Source: Salipiger marinus
GTDB lineage: Bacteria; Pseudomonadota; Alphaproteobacteria; Rhodobacterales; Rhodobacteraceae
Assembly (NCBI RefSeq): GCF_900100085.1
Contig: NZ_FNEJ01000004.1
Span: 124,001 to 188,000, forward strand
DNA length: 64,000 bases
Reading direction: 5' to 3'
The translations under genes were made by a program, and so were the position numbers. Positions 32,635 to 41,005 of the stretch are shown here, in pieces. Each line of letters begins with the position of its first letter. Position 1 is the first letter of the stretch. The notes below the pieces were generated by a model. The model was not told the origin of the DNA, made no database searches, and saw only the letters and a program-made list of their open reading frames with translations.

Positions 32635-33996
32635 ATGGATCCCGAAGCCTCGCGGCAGCAGCTGGAACGGCAGGCGGCGCTTGACTATCACGCCCATCCG
32701 CGCCCCGGAAAGCTGGAGATCCGCCCGACCAAGCCCATGGCCACGGCCCGCGACCTGAGCCGCGCCTATTCGCCCGGAGTCGCCGAGGCCTGTCTGGAGA
32801 TCGCGGCCGATCCGGCGCTGGCCACGCGCTACACCGCCAAGCGCAACCTTGTCGCGGTCATTTCCAACGGCACCGCCGTGCTGGGTCTGGGCAATATCGG
32901 CGCGCAGGCCGCCAAGCCGGTGATGGAGGGCAAGGCGGTGCTGTTCAAGAAATTCGCCGGGATCGACTGTTTCGACATCGAGGTGGACGAACCCGATCCC
33001 GAGGCGCTGGCCGATCTGGTCTGCCGGCTGGAGCCGACCTTTGGCGCCATTAACCTTGAAGACATCAAGGCGCCCGACTGTTTCACCGTGGAGCGGATCT
33101 GCCGCGACCGCATGGGCATTCCGGTCTTTCACGATGACCAGCACGGCACTGCCATCGTGGTTGCCGCCGCCGTGCAGAACGCGCTGCGCCTTGCGGGCAA
33201 GCGCGCGCAGGACATCCGCATCGTCGGGCTGGGGGCGGGGGCTGCCGGGGTGGCCTGCCTGACCATGCTGCACAAGATGGGCGTGCCGCTGGACAACATC
33301 ACCGTCTTTGACCGGTCGGGCGTGCTGCATGCCGGGCGCACCGGGCTCGCCCCCGAACAGATGGTCTTTGCCACCGCCCCCGCCGGGCTGACGCTGGAAC
33401 AGGCGCTGAAAGGCGCGGACATGTTTCTGGGCCTCTCCGGTCCCGGCGCGCTGCCCACCGCAAGCGTGCGCGAGATGGCCGAGACGCCGATCATCTTCGC
33501 GCTCGCCAATCCGACCCCGGAAATCATGCCCGATGCGGCGCGCACCGCAGCCCCGGGGGCGATGATCGCCACCGGCAGGTCGGATTTCCCGAACCAGGTC
33601 AATAACGTGCTGTGTTTCCCGTTCATCTTCCGTGGCGCGCTTGATGCCGAGGCGACAGAGATCAACGACGCGATGAAGCTGGCCTGTGTGGATGCCATCG
33701 CGGCGCTGGCCCGGCAGACCACCTCTGCCGAGGTGGGCGTGGCCTATGAGGGCGAGCGCCTGACCTTCGGCCCCGACTACCTGATCCCCAAACCCTTCGA
33801 TCCGCGCCTGCTGCCAACCGTCGCCGTCGCGGTGGCGCGGGCGGCAATGGAGTCGGGCGCGGCGCGTCTTGGATCTGGAGGATTACCGGCAGGTGCTGGA
33901 GGCGGAGGTGTTCAAATCCTCGCTGGTGATGCGCGGGGTCTTTGCCGCCGCCCGCCTGTCGCGCCGCCGCATCGTCTTTGCCGAGGGCGAGGATGA
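32635..33996 (+). CDS. maeB: NADP-type malic enzyme, N-terminal malic domain (5' part of a frame-disrupted maeB)
   Basis: The first ~411 residues are a normal malic enzyme: [36 protein letters not shown], the catalytic [50 protein letters not shown], and the NAD(P) fold [15 protein letters not shown]. In alphaproteobacteria this domain is followed in the same chain by a phosphotransacetylase-like domain. Here, homology stops at about position 33867 (…[11 protein letters not shown]) and the frame continues as a glycine/proline-rich tail to 33996, while the PTA-like part resumes in the next frame. A single extra base around CTT at 33868-33870 would explain it. AGGAGGAG precedes the ATG. Confidence 0.8.
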   Translation: MDPEASRQQLERQAALDYHAHPRPGKLEIRPTKPMATARDLSRAYSPGVAEACLEIAADPALATRYTAKRNLVAVISNGTAVLGLGNIGAQAAKPVMEGKAVLFKKFAGIDCFDIEVDEPDPEALADLVCRLEPTFGAINLEDIKAPDCFTVERICRDRMGIPVFHDDQHGTAIVVAAAVQNALRLAGKRAQDIRIVGLGAGAAGVACLTMLHKMGVPLDNITVFDRSGVLHAGRTGLAPEQMVFATAPAGLTLEQALKGADMFLGLSGPGALPTASVREMAETPIIFALANPTPEIMPDAARTAAPGAMIATGRSDFPNQVNNVLCFPFIFRGALDAEATEINDAMKLACVDAIAALARQTTSAEVGVAYEGERLTFGPDYLIPKPFDPRLLPTVAVAVARAAMESGAARLGSGGLPAGAGGGGVQILAGDARGLCRRPPVAPPHRLCRGRG

Positions 33997-34909
33997 CCGC
34001 GTGCTGCGCGCGGCACAGGTGATGAGCGAGGACAGCACCGATCACGCCATCCTCATCGGGCGCCCCGAGGTGATCGCACAGCGCATCGACCGGGCCGGGC
34101 TGTCGATCCAGCCGGGGCGGGATTTCGAGATCGTGAATCCCGAAAGCGACGAGCGGTACCGCGATTACTGGCAGAGCTATCATCAGGTCATGCGCCGCCA
34201 TGGCGTGACGCCCGATCTGGCCAAGGCGGTGCTGCGCACCAACACCACGGCGATTGCCGCCACCATGGTGCATCGCGGCGATGCGGACAGCCTGATCTGC
34301 GGCACCTTCGGCCAGTATCTGTGGCATCTGAACTATGTCAGCCAGATGCTGTCGACGCCGGATCTGTCGCCTGCGGGGGCCCTGTCGCTGGTGATCCTTG
34401 AAGACGGGCCGCTTTTTGTCGCCGACACCCATGTGCATGTCGAACAGGGCCCCGAGACGCTGGCCCGCACCGTGCTGGCCGCCGCCCGCCATGTCCGCCG
34501 CTTCGGGCTGGAGCCGAAGATCGCGCTCTGCTCGGGGTCGCAGTTCGGCAATCTGGACAACCGGTCGGGCCGGGCCATGCGCGGCGCGCTCGCGATCCTC
34601 GACGGCCAGCCGCGCGATTTCCAGTATGAGGGCGAGATGCACACCGATGCGGCGCTGGATCCGGCGCTGCGCGAGCGGCTGCTGCCCGGCAACCGGCTGG
34701 AGGGTGCGGCCAATGTGCTGGTCTATGCCACCACCGACGCGGCAGGCGCCGCGCGCAACCTGCTGAAAAGTGCAGCGAACGGGCTGGAGGTGGGCCCGAT
34801 CCTGATGGGCATGGGCAACCGCGCCCATATCGTCACGCCCGGCGTGACGCCGCGCGGCCTGCTGAACATCGCCGCTCTGGCTGGCGCCGACGTCGCCACC
34901 TACGGCTGA
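33869..34909 (+). CDS. maeB: Phosphotransacetylase-like C-terminal part of malic enzyme (3' part, different frame)
   Basis: About 346 residues of PTA_PTB fold: [131 protein letters not shown] and GPILMGMGNRAHIV. This is the domain that in hybrid malic enzymes binds acetyl-CoA as allosteric effector and lacks transacetylase activity. The first possible codon in frame is TTG 33869, without a ribosome site, so it is unlikely to be an independent gene. Removing one T near 33869 restores a continuous protein of about 757 residues. Confidence 0.75.
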   Translation: MDLEDYRQVLEAEVFKSSLVMRGVFAAARLSRRRIVFAEGEDDRVLRAAQVMSEDSTDHAILIGRPEVIAQRIDRAGLSIQPGRDFEIVNPESDERYRDYWQSYHQVMRRHGVTPDLAKAVLRTNTTAIAATMVHRGDADSLICGTFGQYLWHLNYVSQMLSTPDLSPAGALSLVILEDGPLFVADTHVHVEQGPETLARTVLAAARHVRRFGLEPKIALCSGSQFGNLDNRSGRAMRGALAILDGQPRDFQYEGEMHTDAALDPALRERLLPGNRLEGAANVLVYATTDAAGAARNLLKSAANGLEVGPILMGMGNRAHIVTPGVTPRGLLNIAALAGADVATYG

Positions 34910-34986
34910 ACGATCCCGCGGCGCGCGGTCAGGGAGGGTCGCGCGCCCCCGCCACCGCAGGGTGGCACCCTTTGGAGGAGGAAAAC

Positions 34987-36477
34987 ATGTCAACAAAAGA
35001 TCTCGTGGATCCGGTCAATGAACGGCTGCCTGCGGGCAAGCTCTTTACGCTTGGCCTGCAGCATGTGCTGGTGATGTATGCGGGCGCCATCGCGGTGCCG
35101 CTGATCGTCGGGCGGGTGCTGCAGCTGACGCCGGAACAGGTGGCCTTCCTGATTTCGGCGGATCTGTTCGTCTGCGGTCTGGTCACCATCATCCAGTCGA
35201 TGGGGGCCACGAAATGGTTCGGCATCCGCATGCCGGTGATGATGGGGGTGACCTTCGCCTCGGTCGGGCCGATGGTGTCCATCGCCGCCAGCAACCCGGG
35301 CACCGATGGCGCGCGGATGATCTTTGGCGCCATCATCGGGGCGGGCATCATCGCGATGCTGATCGCGCCGCTGGTCAGCCGGATGCTGCGGTTTTTCCCG
35401 CCCATCGTCACCGGCACGATCATCCTTGTGATCGGCGTCACGCTGATGCGGGTGGGGATCAACTGGATCTTCGGCGTGCCGGTGGGCGCCACCGCGCCGC
35501 AGGTCGTCGATCCGGCCCATGCCGACTGGCTGCAGCGGCTGGCCAGCCTGCCCGAGGGCACCGTGCCCGCCATGCCCGAAGGCCTGCGGCTGGCCGCCAC
35601 GCTGGACAACGTGAATTATGCCACCCCGCTCAACATGGCGATTTCGGCGGTGGTGCTGACCACGATCATTCTGGTGATGAAATTCGCCCGCGGCTTTCTG
35701 GCCAACATCTCGGTGCTGCTGGGGATCATCGTGGGCGCGGTGCTTGCCGCCTCCATGGGTCTCATGCATTTCGACCATGTGGACCGCGCCGACTGGTTCG
35801 AACTGATCACCCCCTTCCGCTTTGGCCTGCCGATCTTTGATCCGGTGATGATCCTGACCATGACGCTGGTCATGATCGTGGTGATGATCGAATCCACCGG
35901 CATGTTCCTTGCGCTGGGGGATATCTGCGGGCGCACCATCGAACGCCCGTCGCTGTCTGCGGGCCTGCGCACGGACGGGCTGGGCACGCTGATCGGCGGG
36001 CTGTTCAACACCTTCCCCTATACCTCGTTCAGCCAGAATGTCGGGCTGGTCGGCGTCACCGGCATCCGCTCGCGCTATGTCTGCGTGATGGGCGGCGCGA
36101 TCATGATCGTGCTGGGGCTGGTGCCCAAGATGGGCGCGCTGGTGGAATCGCTGCCGGTCGCCGTGCTGGGCGGGGCCGGGCTGGTGATGTTCGGCATGGT
36201 CGCGGCCACCGGCATCCGCATCCTTGGCGGGGTCGATTTCAAGGCCAACCGCTTCAACGGGCTGATCGTGGCGATTTCGCTGGGGATGGGGATGATCCCG
36301 CTGATCGCGCCGCAGTTTTCCATGTGGCTGCCGCACGCCATCGAACCGCTGATCGACTCTGGCATCCTGCTGGCCTCGATCACCGCCGTCGCGCTGAATG
36401 TCGTGTTCAACGGCGCCCGCGAGGTCAGCGAGGACGACCTGCGCCACGCCGCGCTGCAGGCGGAAGGCGGGCACTGA
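34987..36477 (+). CDS. NCS2-family xanthine/uracil permease
   Basis: 496 residues, about 14 membrane segments. Starts with FTLGLQHVLVMYAGAIAVPLIVGRVL, the NCS2 entry, and contains the signature block GLFNTFPYTSFSQNVGLVGVTGIRSRYV with the family glutamate-bearing MIVVMIESTGMFLALGD. GGAGGAGGAAAAC precedes ATG 34987. A terminator follows, making it a separate unit downstream of the malic enzyme locus. The SQN-G-LV-VTG-RSR pattern is typical of xanthine/urate rather than uracil members, so a purine substrate is preferred. Confidence 0.88.
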   Translation: MSTKDLVDPVNERLPAGKLFTLGLQHVLVMYAGAIAVPLIVGRVLQLTPEQVAFLISADLFVCGLVTIIQSMGATKWFGIRMPVMMGVTFASVGPMVSIAASNPGTDGARMIFGAIIGAGIIAMLIAPLVSRMLRFFPPIVTGTIILVIGVTLMRVGINWIFGVPVGATAPQVVDPAHADWLQRLASLPEGTVPAMPEGLRLAATLDNVNYATPLNMAISAVVLTTIILVMKFARGFLANISVLLGIIVGAVLAASMGLMHFDHVDRADWFELITPFRFGLPIFDPVMILTMTLVMIVVMIESTGMFLALGDICGRTIERPSLSAGLRTDGLGTLIGGLFNTFPYTSFSQNVGLVGVTGIRSRYVCVMGGAIMIVLGLVPKMGALVESLPVAVLGGAGLVMFGMVAATGIRILGGVDFKANRFNGLIVAISLGMGMIPLIAPQFSMWLPHAIEPLIDSGILLASITAVALNVVFNGAREVSEDDLRHAALQAEGGH

Positions 36478-36502
36478 CCCGGCCCTTGCCCCTGACAGAC
36501 CC

Positions 36503-36531
36503 GCCCCGGCTGTCGCACGGCCGGGGCTTTT
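36503..36531 (+). terminator. Rho-independent terminator
   Basis: Perfect 8-bp stem (GCCCCGGC 36503-36510, complement 36520-36527), 9-base loop, then TTTT. It ends the permease transcript 26 bp after its stop codon. Confidence 0.8.
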
Positions 36532-36567
36532 GCCGTAAGGACAGACGACAGACCGCAGGAGCAGACC

Positions 36568-37098
36568 ATGCCGCACGCCCCATCCCACGTCGTCACGGTG
36601 ATCCTGCGCCGGATGCGGCAAGAGGCCCGGCCCGAGGTGATCGCCGCCCATGCCCGGCTGCGGGCCGCCGCAGCGCAGGCCGAAGGCTTCCTTGGCGCAC
36701 AGGACAGCTGGCTGCCGCCGCATGGCGACGAGATCGATCTGGTGACGGTGTTCAGCTTCCGCTCCCGCAGGGATCTGGAGGCATGGGACCGCGCGCCGGA
36801 ACGGCAGCGGCTGATCGCGGATCTGGACCGGCACTGTCTCGACATATCGGAACGGGCGGCGTTTGACGGGCTGGCGCTGCTGCAGCCCGACCGGGTCAGG
36901 GTCAGCAAGCCCGAGACGGTGGCGATCCTGATCGGGCTGATCCTGACGCTGGGCTGGCTTGCGGATCTGCTGCTGCCGCCGTTTCCGGAACCGGGGCGGA
37001 CCGTGCTTGCCGTGTCGGTGAATGTCTGCCTGATCAGCTATGGTTTCCTGCCATGGTCGATCCGGCTGCTGGACGCACTAAAACGGAAGGCCCGCTAG
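36568..37098 (+). CDS. ABM-like domain protein with two C-terminal membrane helices
   Basis: 176 residues. The first ~105 (HVVTVILRRMRQEARPEVIAAHARLRAAAAQAEGFLGAQDSW … LVTVFSFRSRRDLEAWDRAPERQRLIADLD) resemble antibiotic-biosynthesis-monooxygenase (ABM)-type dimeric ferredoxin-like domains that include a C-terminal membrane anchor. Two hydrophobic helices follow (VAILIGLILTLGWLADLLL and VLAVSVNVCLISYGFL). The role is unknown. It has a GCAGGAGCAG site and is isolated between two purine permease genes transcribed toward it and away from it. Confidence 0.7.
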   Translation: MPHAPSHVVTVILRRMRQEARPEVIAAHARLRAAAAQAEGFLGAQDSWLPPHGDEIDLVTVFSFRSRRDLEAWDRAPERQRLIADLDRHCLDISERAAFDGLALLQPDRVRVSKPETVAILIGLILTLGWLADLLLPPFPEPGRTVLAVSVNVCLISYGFLPWSIRLLDALKRKAR

Positions 37099-37107
37099 GG
37101 CCCTCCG
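37084..37107. terminator. Hairpin shared by convergent genes
   Basis: A 10-bp stem with one mismatch (37084-37093 with 37098-37107) and a 4-base loop that overlaps the stop codon of the ABM-like gene, 26 bp before the convergent permease ends. Confidence 0.4.
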
Positions 37108-37132
37108 TCCTGCAACCTCCGGTAAGCGTGGT

Positions 37133-38554
37133 TCAGACCCGGTCGGGGGCGGTCGTGGATTTGCCGCGTCCGGCCATGCCGCCCGACACCTCTTCGGTGG
37201 CTTCGTCCGCAAGCTCCTGCGGCAGGATGAGGTTGAGCGCGATGGCAATGACCGCCGCAGGCAGGATGCCCGAGGTCGCCAGCACCATCATCGTGCCCGG
37301 CAGATATTGCAGCGCGGCGGGTTCCAGCTGCAGGCCAAGGCCCAGCGACAGGGCGATGGCAAAGATCACCATGTTGCGGCGGTTCCACGTCACGTCCGAC
37401 AGCATCGAGATGCCCGCCGCCACGACCATGCCGAACATCACGATGACGCCGCCGCCCAGCACCTCGATCGGCACCGAAGAGATCACCGCGCCGATTTTCG
37501 GCACCAGCCCGCAGAGGATCAGGAAGACCGCGCCGATGGTGACCACCGTGCGGCTCATGACGCCGGTCATGGCGATCAGCCCGACATTCTGGCTGAACGA
37601 GGTGTTGGGCAGCGCGCCGAACAGGCCCGACAGCGCGGTGCCCAGACCATCGGCAAAGGTCGCGCCCTGAATTTCGGTATCTGTGGCCTCGCGGCCCGCG
37701 CCGCCCTTGGTGATGCCGCTGACATCGCCCACCGTCTCCACCGCCGAGACAAAGCCCAGCAGGCAGAACCCGATGACCGCCGCCACCGAAAATTCCAGCC
37801 CGAAATGCAGCGGATCGGGCAGCGCGAACGACGCCGCACTGCCGACGCTGGCAAGGCTCACCTCGCCCAGGGCAAAGGCCAGCACATAGCCGACCAGCAG
37901 CCCGATCAGCACCGCCGACACCGACAGCATGCCGCGCGCGAAAAACTTCAGCCCCAGCGTCACGATGATCACCGTCGCCGCCATCAGCCAGTTCCGCCCG
38001 GATCCGTATTCCGCCGTGCCGATGGCGGGGACACCCCCCGCCGCATACTGGATGCCGGTCTTGACCAGCGCGAGCCCGATCATCGTGACCACCAGCCCGG
38101 TGACCAGAGGCGGCAGGGCAAAGCGGATCCTGCCGATGAAAAAGCCAAGGCAGGCATGGAAAAGACCGCCCACCAGAATGCCGCCCATCAGCACGGCCAT
38201 GGCCTCCACCCCCTTGCCCGCCACCAGCGGAATCATGATCGGGATGAAGGCGAAAGAGGTGCCCTGCACGATCGGCAGGCGCGCGCCCACCGGACCAAAG
38301 CCGATGGTCTGGAACAGCGTCGCGATGCCCGCAAAGAACATCGACATCTGGATCATGTAGATCATCTGCGGGAAGTCGGGCGAATTGGAGCCGTAGCCGA
38401 AGCCCGCCGCCCCGCAGACGATGATCGCAGGCGTCACGTTGGACACGAACATGGCCAGCACATGCTGGATCCCCAAGGGCACCGCCTTGATCAGCGGCGG
38501 CGTGTAATTCGGATCGCGGAGCTGCTCCGGCGTGCCGATGGATCTGTCTGCCAT
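37133..38554 (-). CDS. NCS2-family purine (xanthine/urate) permease
   Basis: 473 residues, about 14 membrane segments. IKAVPLGIQHVLAMFVSNVTPAIIV, GPVGARLPIVQGTSFAFIPIM, and the NCS2 signature LFGALPNTSFSQNVGLIAMTGVMSR are diagnostic of xanthine/uric-acid carriers (UacT/XanQ group). The essential-position glutamate in FVSAVETVGDVSG is present. GGGAGGAACGA lies before ATG 38554. It follows allA by 53 bp in the puuE-uraD/allA/permease run, so urate or allantoin-pathway uptake is likely. Confidence 0.9.
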   Translation of the reverse strand: MADRSIGTPEQLRDPNYTPPLIKAVPLGIQHVLAMFVSNVTPAIIVCGAAGFGYGSNSPDFPQMIYMIQMSMFFAGIATLFQTIGFGPVGARLPIVQGTSFAFIPIMIPLVAGKGVEAMAVLMGGILVGGLFHACLGFFIGRIRFALPPLVTGLVVTMIGLALVKTGIQYAAGGVPAIGTAEYGSGRNWLMAATVIIVTLGLKFFARGMLSVSAVLIGLLVGYVLAFALGEVSLASVGSAASFALPDPLHFGLEFSVAAVIGFCLLGFVSAVETVGDVSGITKGGAGREATDTEIQGATFADGLGTALSGLFGALPNTSFSQNVGLIAMTGVMSRTVVTIGAVFLILCGLVPKIGAVISSVPIEVLGGGVIVMFGMVVAAGISMLSDVTWNRRNMVIFAIALSLGLGLQLEPAALQYLPGTMMVLATSGILPAAVIAIALNLILPQELADEATEEVSGGMAGRGKSTTAPDRV

Positions 38555-38607
38555 TCGTCGTTCCTCCCTTGGGGTGCGGGTGCCAGCTCCTCTTCCGACG
38601 GCCCTTT

Positions 38608-39090
38608 TTACGTTTCGATCAGGTAAGGCTCCGTGAACCAGTGTTCTTCAAGGTTCGGCCCCGCGCCGATGCGGTCGACCACCGCAAAAAGGCCGGGGGC
38701 GGAGAGCGGGCAGAGCACGCCGTGCCAGACCCCGCGATGATAGTTCACGCCCTGCCCTGCTTGGGTCAGAAAGGCGCGCGGCCTGCCGGGGGTGCCGCCC
38801 TCGTCGGGGGCCACCACCACCAGAAACGGCGCCTCGCTCATCGGGAGGAAGGCCTGACTGCCGTCGGGATGGCGTTCCACCATGTCCAGCACCAGCGGAA
38901 GCGTGCGCGGCTCCGCCCGGAACAGGCTGATGCCCGCGCGGCCATCGGCAAAGTCCAGCGCGGCGCGGTCGTGAAACCGCCCGCACAGGCCTTGGTTGAT
39001 GATCCGGTCGGGCGCACCCGAGGTGTCGAGCACGTCGCCGAACGGGGCGAAGGCCTCTGCGGTAAGCGGCTGCAGCGCGATCCGGGTCAT
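38608..39090 (-). CDS. allA: Ureidoglycolate lyase
   Basis: 160 residues, typical AllA length. LTAEAFAPFGDVL, GRAGISLFRAEPRTLPLVLDMVERHPDGSQAFLPM, FLVVVAPDEGG and QGVNYHRGVWHGVLCPL match the ureidoglycolate lyase family. It splits (S)-ureidoglycolate into glyoxylate and urea, which is where purine carbon enters the bhc route. Its start overlaps the puuE-uraD stop by ATGA. Confidence 0.95.
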   Translation of the reverse strand: MTRIALQPLTAEAFAPFGDVLDTSGAPDRIINQGLCGRFHDRAALDFADGRAGISLFRAEPRTLPLVLDMVERHPDGSQAFLPMSEAPFLVVVAPDEGGTPGRPRAFLTQAGQGVNYHRGVWHGVLCPLSAPGLFAVVDRIGAGPNLEEHWFTEPYLIET

Positions 39091-40535
39091 GCGCCCAGCT
39101 TGTCGATCAGGCGCAGTTCCGCGATGCGTTCCACCTGACGGCAGGCTTCGGCAAACTCGGTGGCGCGGTCATTGTCGATGCGGCGCTGGAAGGCGTCCAG
39201 AATGCTCGCCTTGGTGTTGTCCTTCACCGCGATGATGAAGGGAAAGCCGTGCTTGGCGGTATAGGCGTCGTTAAGCTGCGTGAAGGTGGCGCGTTCCTCG
39301 TCGGTCAGGAGGTCAAGCCCCGCCCCCGCCTGTTCGGCGGTCGACTCGGCGGTCAGCCTTCCGGCGGCGGCGAGCTTGCCGGCAAGGTCGGGGTGGGCGG
39401 TCAGCACGCTCAGCCGCTGTTCGTCAGAGGCGGAGCGGAACACGCGGGCCAGCGCGTTATGCACGCCCGCCGCACTGTCGCTGTAGCTGCCCAGTTCCAG
39501 CGCATGCGCGCCTTCGGCGATCCACGGGCTGTGTTCGAACACGCCGCCAAAGGCCGCCACGAAGCTGTCGCGGTCCATCTCCGAAGGGCGCGGGCCGGAT
39601 ACGGGCGGATGCGTCGCCGCCCAGTGATCGGCGATCTGCGCGCGCGTGGCGAACCAGACGCCGTCATGACCGGCCATATAGTCCATCACCCGCTTCAGCG
39701 CGGCGGCGCGGCTGGGGCGACCGATCAGGCGGCAGTGCAGGCCGATGGACAGCATCTTGGGCGCGCCCGCCTGCCCTTCGGCATAAAGCACGTCGAAGGC
39801 ATCGCGCACCATCACCTCGAAATCGTCGCCGCGGGTGAATCCCGCCTGAATCGCGAAGCGCATGTCGTTGCAGTCCATCGTATAGGGCACGATGAGCTGG
39901 TCCTTGCCGCCCGCCTTCATCCAATAGGGCAGGTCATCGGCGTAACTGTCTGCGATATAGGCGAAATCGCCCTCTTCGGCAGCCAGATCCACGGTGTTCA
40001 TGGAACAGCGCCCGGTATACCAGCCACGCGGTGGCGCGCCCACCACCTCGGTATGCAGGCGGATCGCCTCGCGGATCTGCGCGCGCTCTTCCTCGGCGGG
40101 CATGTCCTTGTGTTCGACCCATTTCAGCCCGTGGCTGGCGATTTCCCAGCCCGCGTCCTTCATCGCCTTGAGCTGCGCAGGCGCCCGCGCCAAGGCGGTG
40201 GCCACCCCGTAGACGGTGATCGGCGTATCCTTCAGCAGCGCATGCACCCGCCAGAACCCGGACCGCGATCCGTATTCATAGATCGTTTCCATGTTCCAGT
40301 GCCGCTGCCCCGGCCAGGGCTGCGCGCCCGTGATCTCGGACAGGAACCCTTCGGACGCGGCATCGCCGTGCAGGATGTTGTTCTCGCCGCCTTCTTCGTA
40401 ATTCAGCACGATCTGGACGGCGATCTTCGCGCCGTTCGGCCAGTCTGCCGCAGGCACGGTCTGCCCGTAGCCTGCCATGTCTCGGGGATATCTGTTCACC
40501 TGCGTCACCTCCGCTTTCGCAGATTGATAATCCAT
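39087..40535 (-). CDS. puuE: Bifunctional allantoinase (PuuE) / OHCU decarboxylase (UraD) fusion
   Basis: 482 residues. The N-terminal ~310 is PuuE, the polysaccharide-deacetylase-like allantoinase: RYPRDMAGYGQTVPAADWPNGAKIAVQIVLNYEEGGEN, GSRSGFWRVHALL, EIASHGLKWVEH and CRLIGRPSRAAALKRVMDYM. The last ~165 form UraD: MDRDSFVAAFGGVFEHSPWIAEGAHAL, LTAHPDLAGKLA, YTAKHGFPFIIAVKDNTKASILDAFQRRIDND. The order is the reverse of the reaction order: UraD makes (S)-allantoin, PuuE then hydrolyses it to allantoate. Start at MDYQSAK (40535); the longer frame adds a low-complexity leader. Coupled to allA by ATGA. Confidence 0.94.
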   Translation of the reverse strand: MDYQSAKAEVTQVNRYPRDMAGYGQTVPAADWPNGAKIAVQIVLNYEEGGENNILHGDAASEGFLSEITGAQPWPGQRHWNMETIYEYGSRSGFWRVHALLKDTPITVYGVATALARAPAQLKAMKDAGWEIASHGLKWVEHKDMPAEEERAQIREAIRLHTEVVGAPPRGWYTGRCSMNTVDLAAEEGDFAYIADSYADDLPYWMKAGGKDQLIVPYTMDCNDMRFAIQAGFTRGDDFEVMVRDAFDVLYAEGQAGAPKMLSIGLHCRLIGRPSRAAALKRVMDYMAGHDGVWFATRAQIADHWAATHPPVSGPRPSEMDRDSFVAAFGGVFEHSPWIAEGAHALELGSYSDSAAGVHNALARVFRSASDEQRLSVLTAHPDLAGKLAAAGRLTAESTAEQAGAGLDLLTDEERATFTQLNDAYTAKHGFPFIIAVKDNTKASILDAFQRRIDNDRATEFAEACRQVERIAELRLIDKLGA

Positions 40536-40646
40536 AAAATTCCCGGAGATTATCAAAAAAAAGAAGAAGGAGCCTTTGGTTACTGAACCTTTGTCACCAG
40601 AGCGCGCCAATGCCTATGAAGGGGGCAGAGTTCAGGAGAGCCACAT
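40536..40646. promoter_or_regulatory. puuE/uraH divergent promoter region
   Basis: 111 bp between divergent starts, with an A-rich tract near puuE. A near-perfect dyad, TGGTTAC (40577-40583) and GTCACCA (40593-40599, one mismatch), fits a LysR- or GntR-type site. A GGAG site for uraH sits at the right end. The regulator is probably one of the two LysR proteins nearby. Confidence 0.4.
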
Positions 40647-41000
40647 ATGACCGGATATCTGACGACGCACGTTCTGGACACGGCGCGGGGCTGCCCCGCC
40701 GCAGGCCTGAAGATCGAGCTTTACCGCCTTGAGGGCGAAAGCCGCACCCATCTGAAAACGCTGGTCACCAATGAGGACGGGCGCACCGACACGCAGATCC
40801 TGCCTGCGGCGGAATTTGCCACCGGCACTTACGAGCTGGTCTTTCACGCGGGCGCCTATCTGGATGCCAGCGGCACCCCGCCCGAGACGCCGCGGTTTCT
40901 GGACGTGATCCCGCTCCGCTTCGGCATGTCGGAGGCACAGCATTACCATGTGCCGCTGCTGCTGTCGCCCTTCGGCTATTCCACCTATCGCGGCAGCTGA
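40647..41000 (+). CDS. uraH: 5-hydroxyisourate hydrolase
   Basis: 117 residues, transthyretin-like fold. [23 protein letters not shown] at the N-terminus and the C-terminal YRGS tetrapeptide are both hallmark motifs of HIUase; [10 protein letters not shown] and [19 protein letters not shown] complete the active site. It converts 5-hydroxyisourate, the PuuD product, to OHCU. A CAGGAGAG site precedes the ATG. It converges on the LysR gene with a 5-bp gap. Confidence 0.97.
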   Translation: MTGYLTTHVLDTARGCPAAGLKIELYRLEGESRTHLKTLVTNEDGRTDTQILPAAEFATGTYELVFHAGAYLDASGTPPETPRFLDVIPLRFGMSEAQHYHVPLLLSPFGYSTYRGS

Positions 41001-41005
41001 CCGCC

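Noticed and set aside
33869-34909. Independent phosphotransacetylase gene (pta)
   Set aside because: No ribosome binding site or normal start codon, and the preceding malic domain ends exactly where this domain should follow in hybrid malic enzymes; a frame disruption explains it better.
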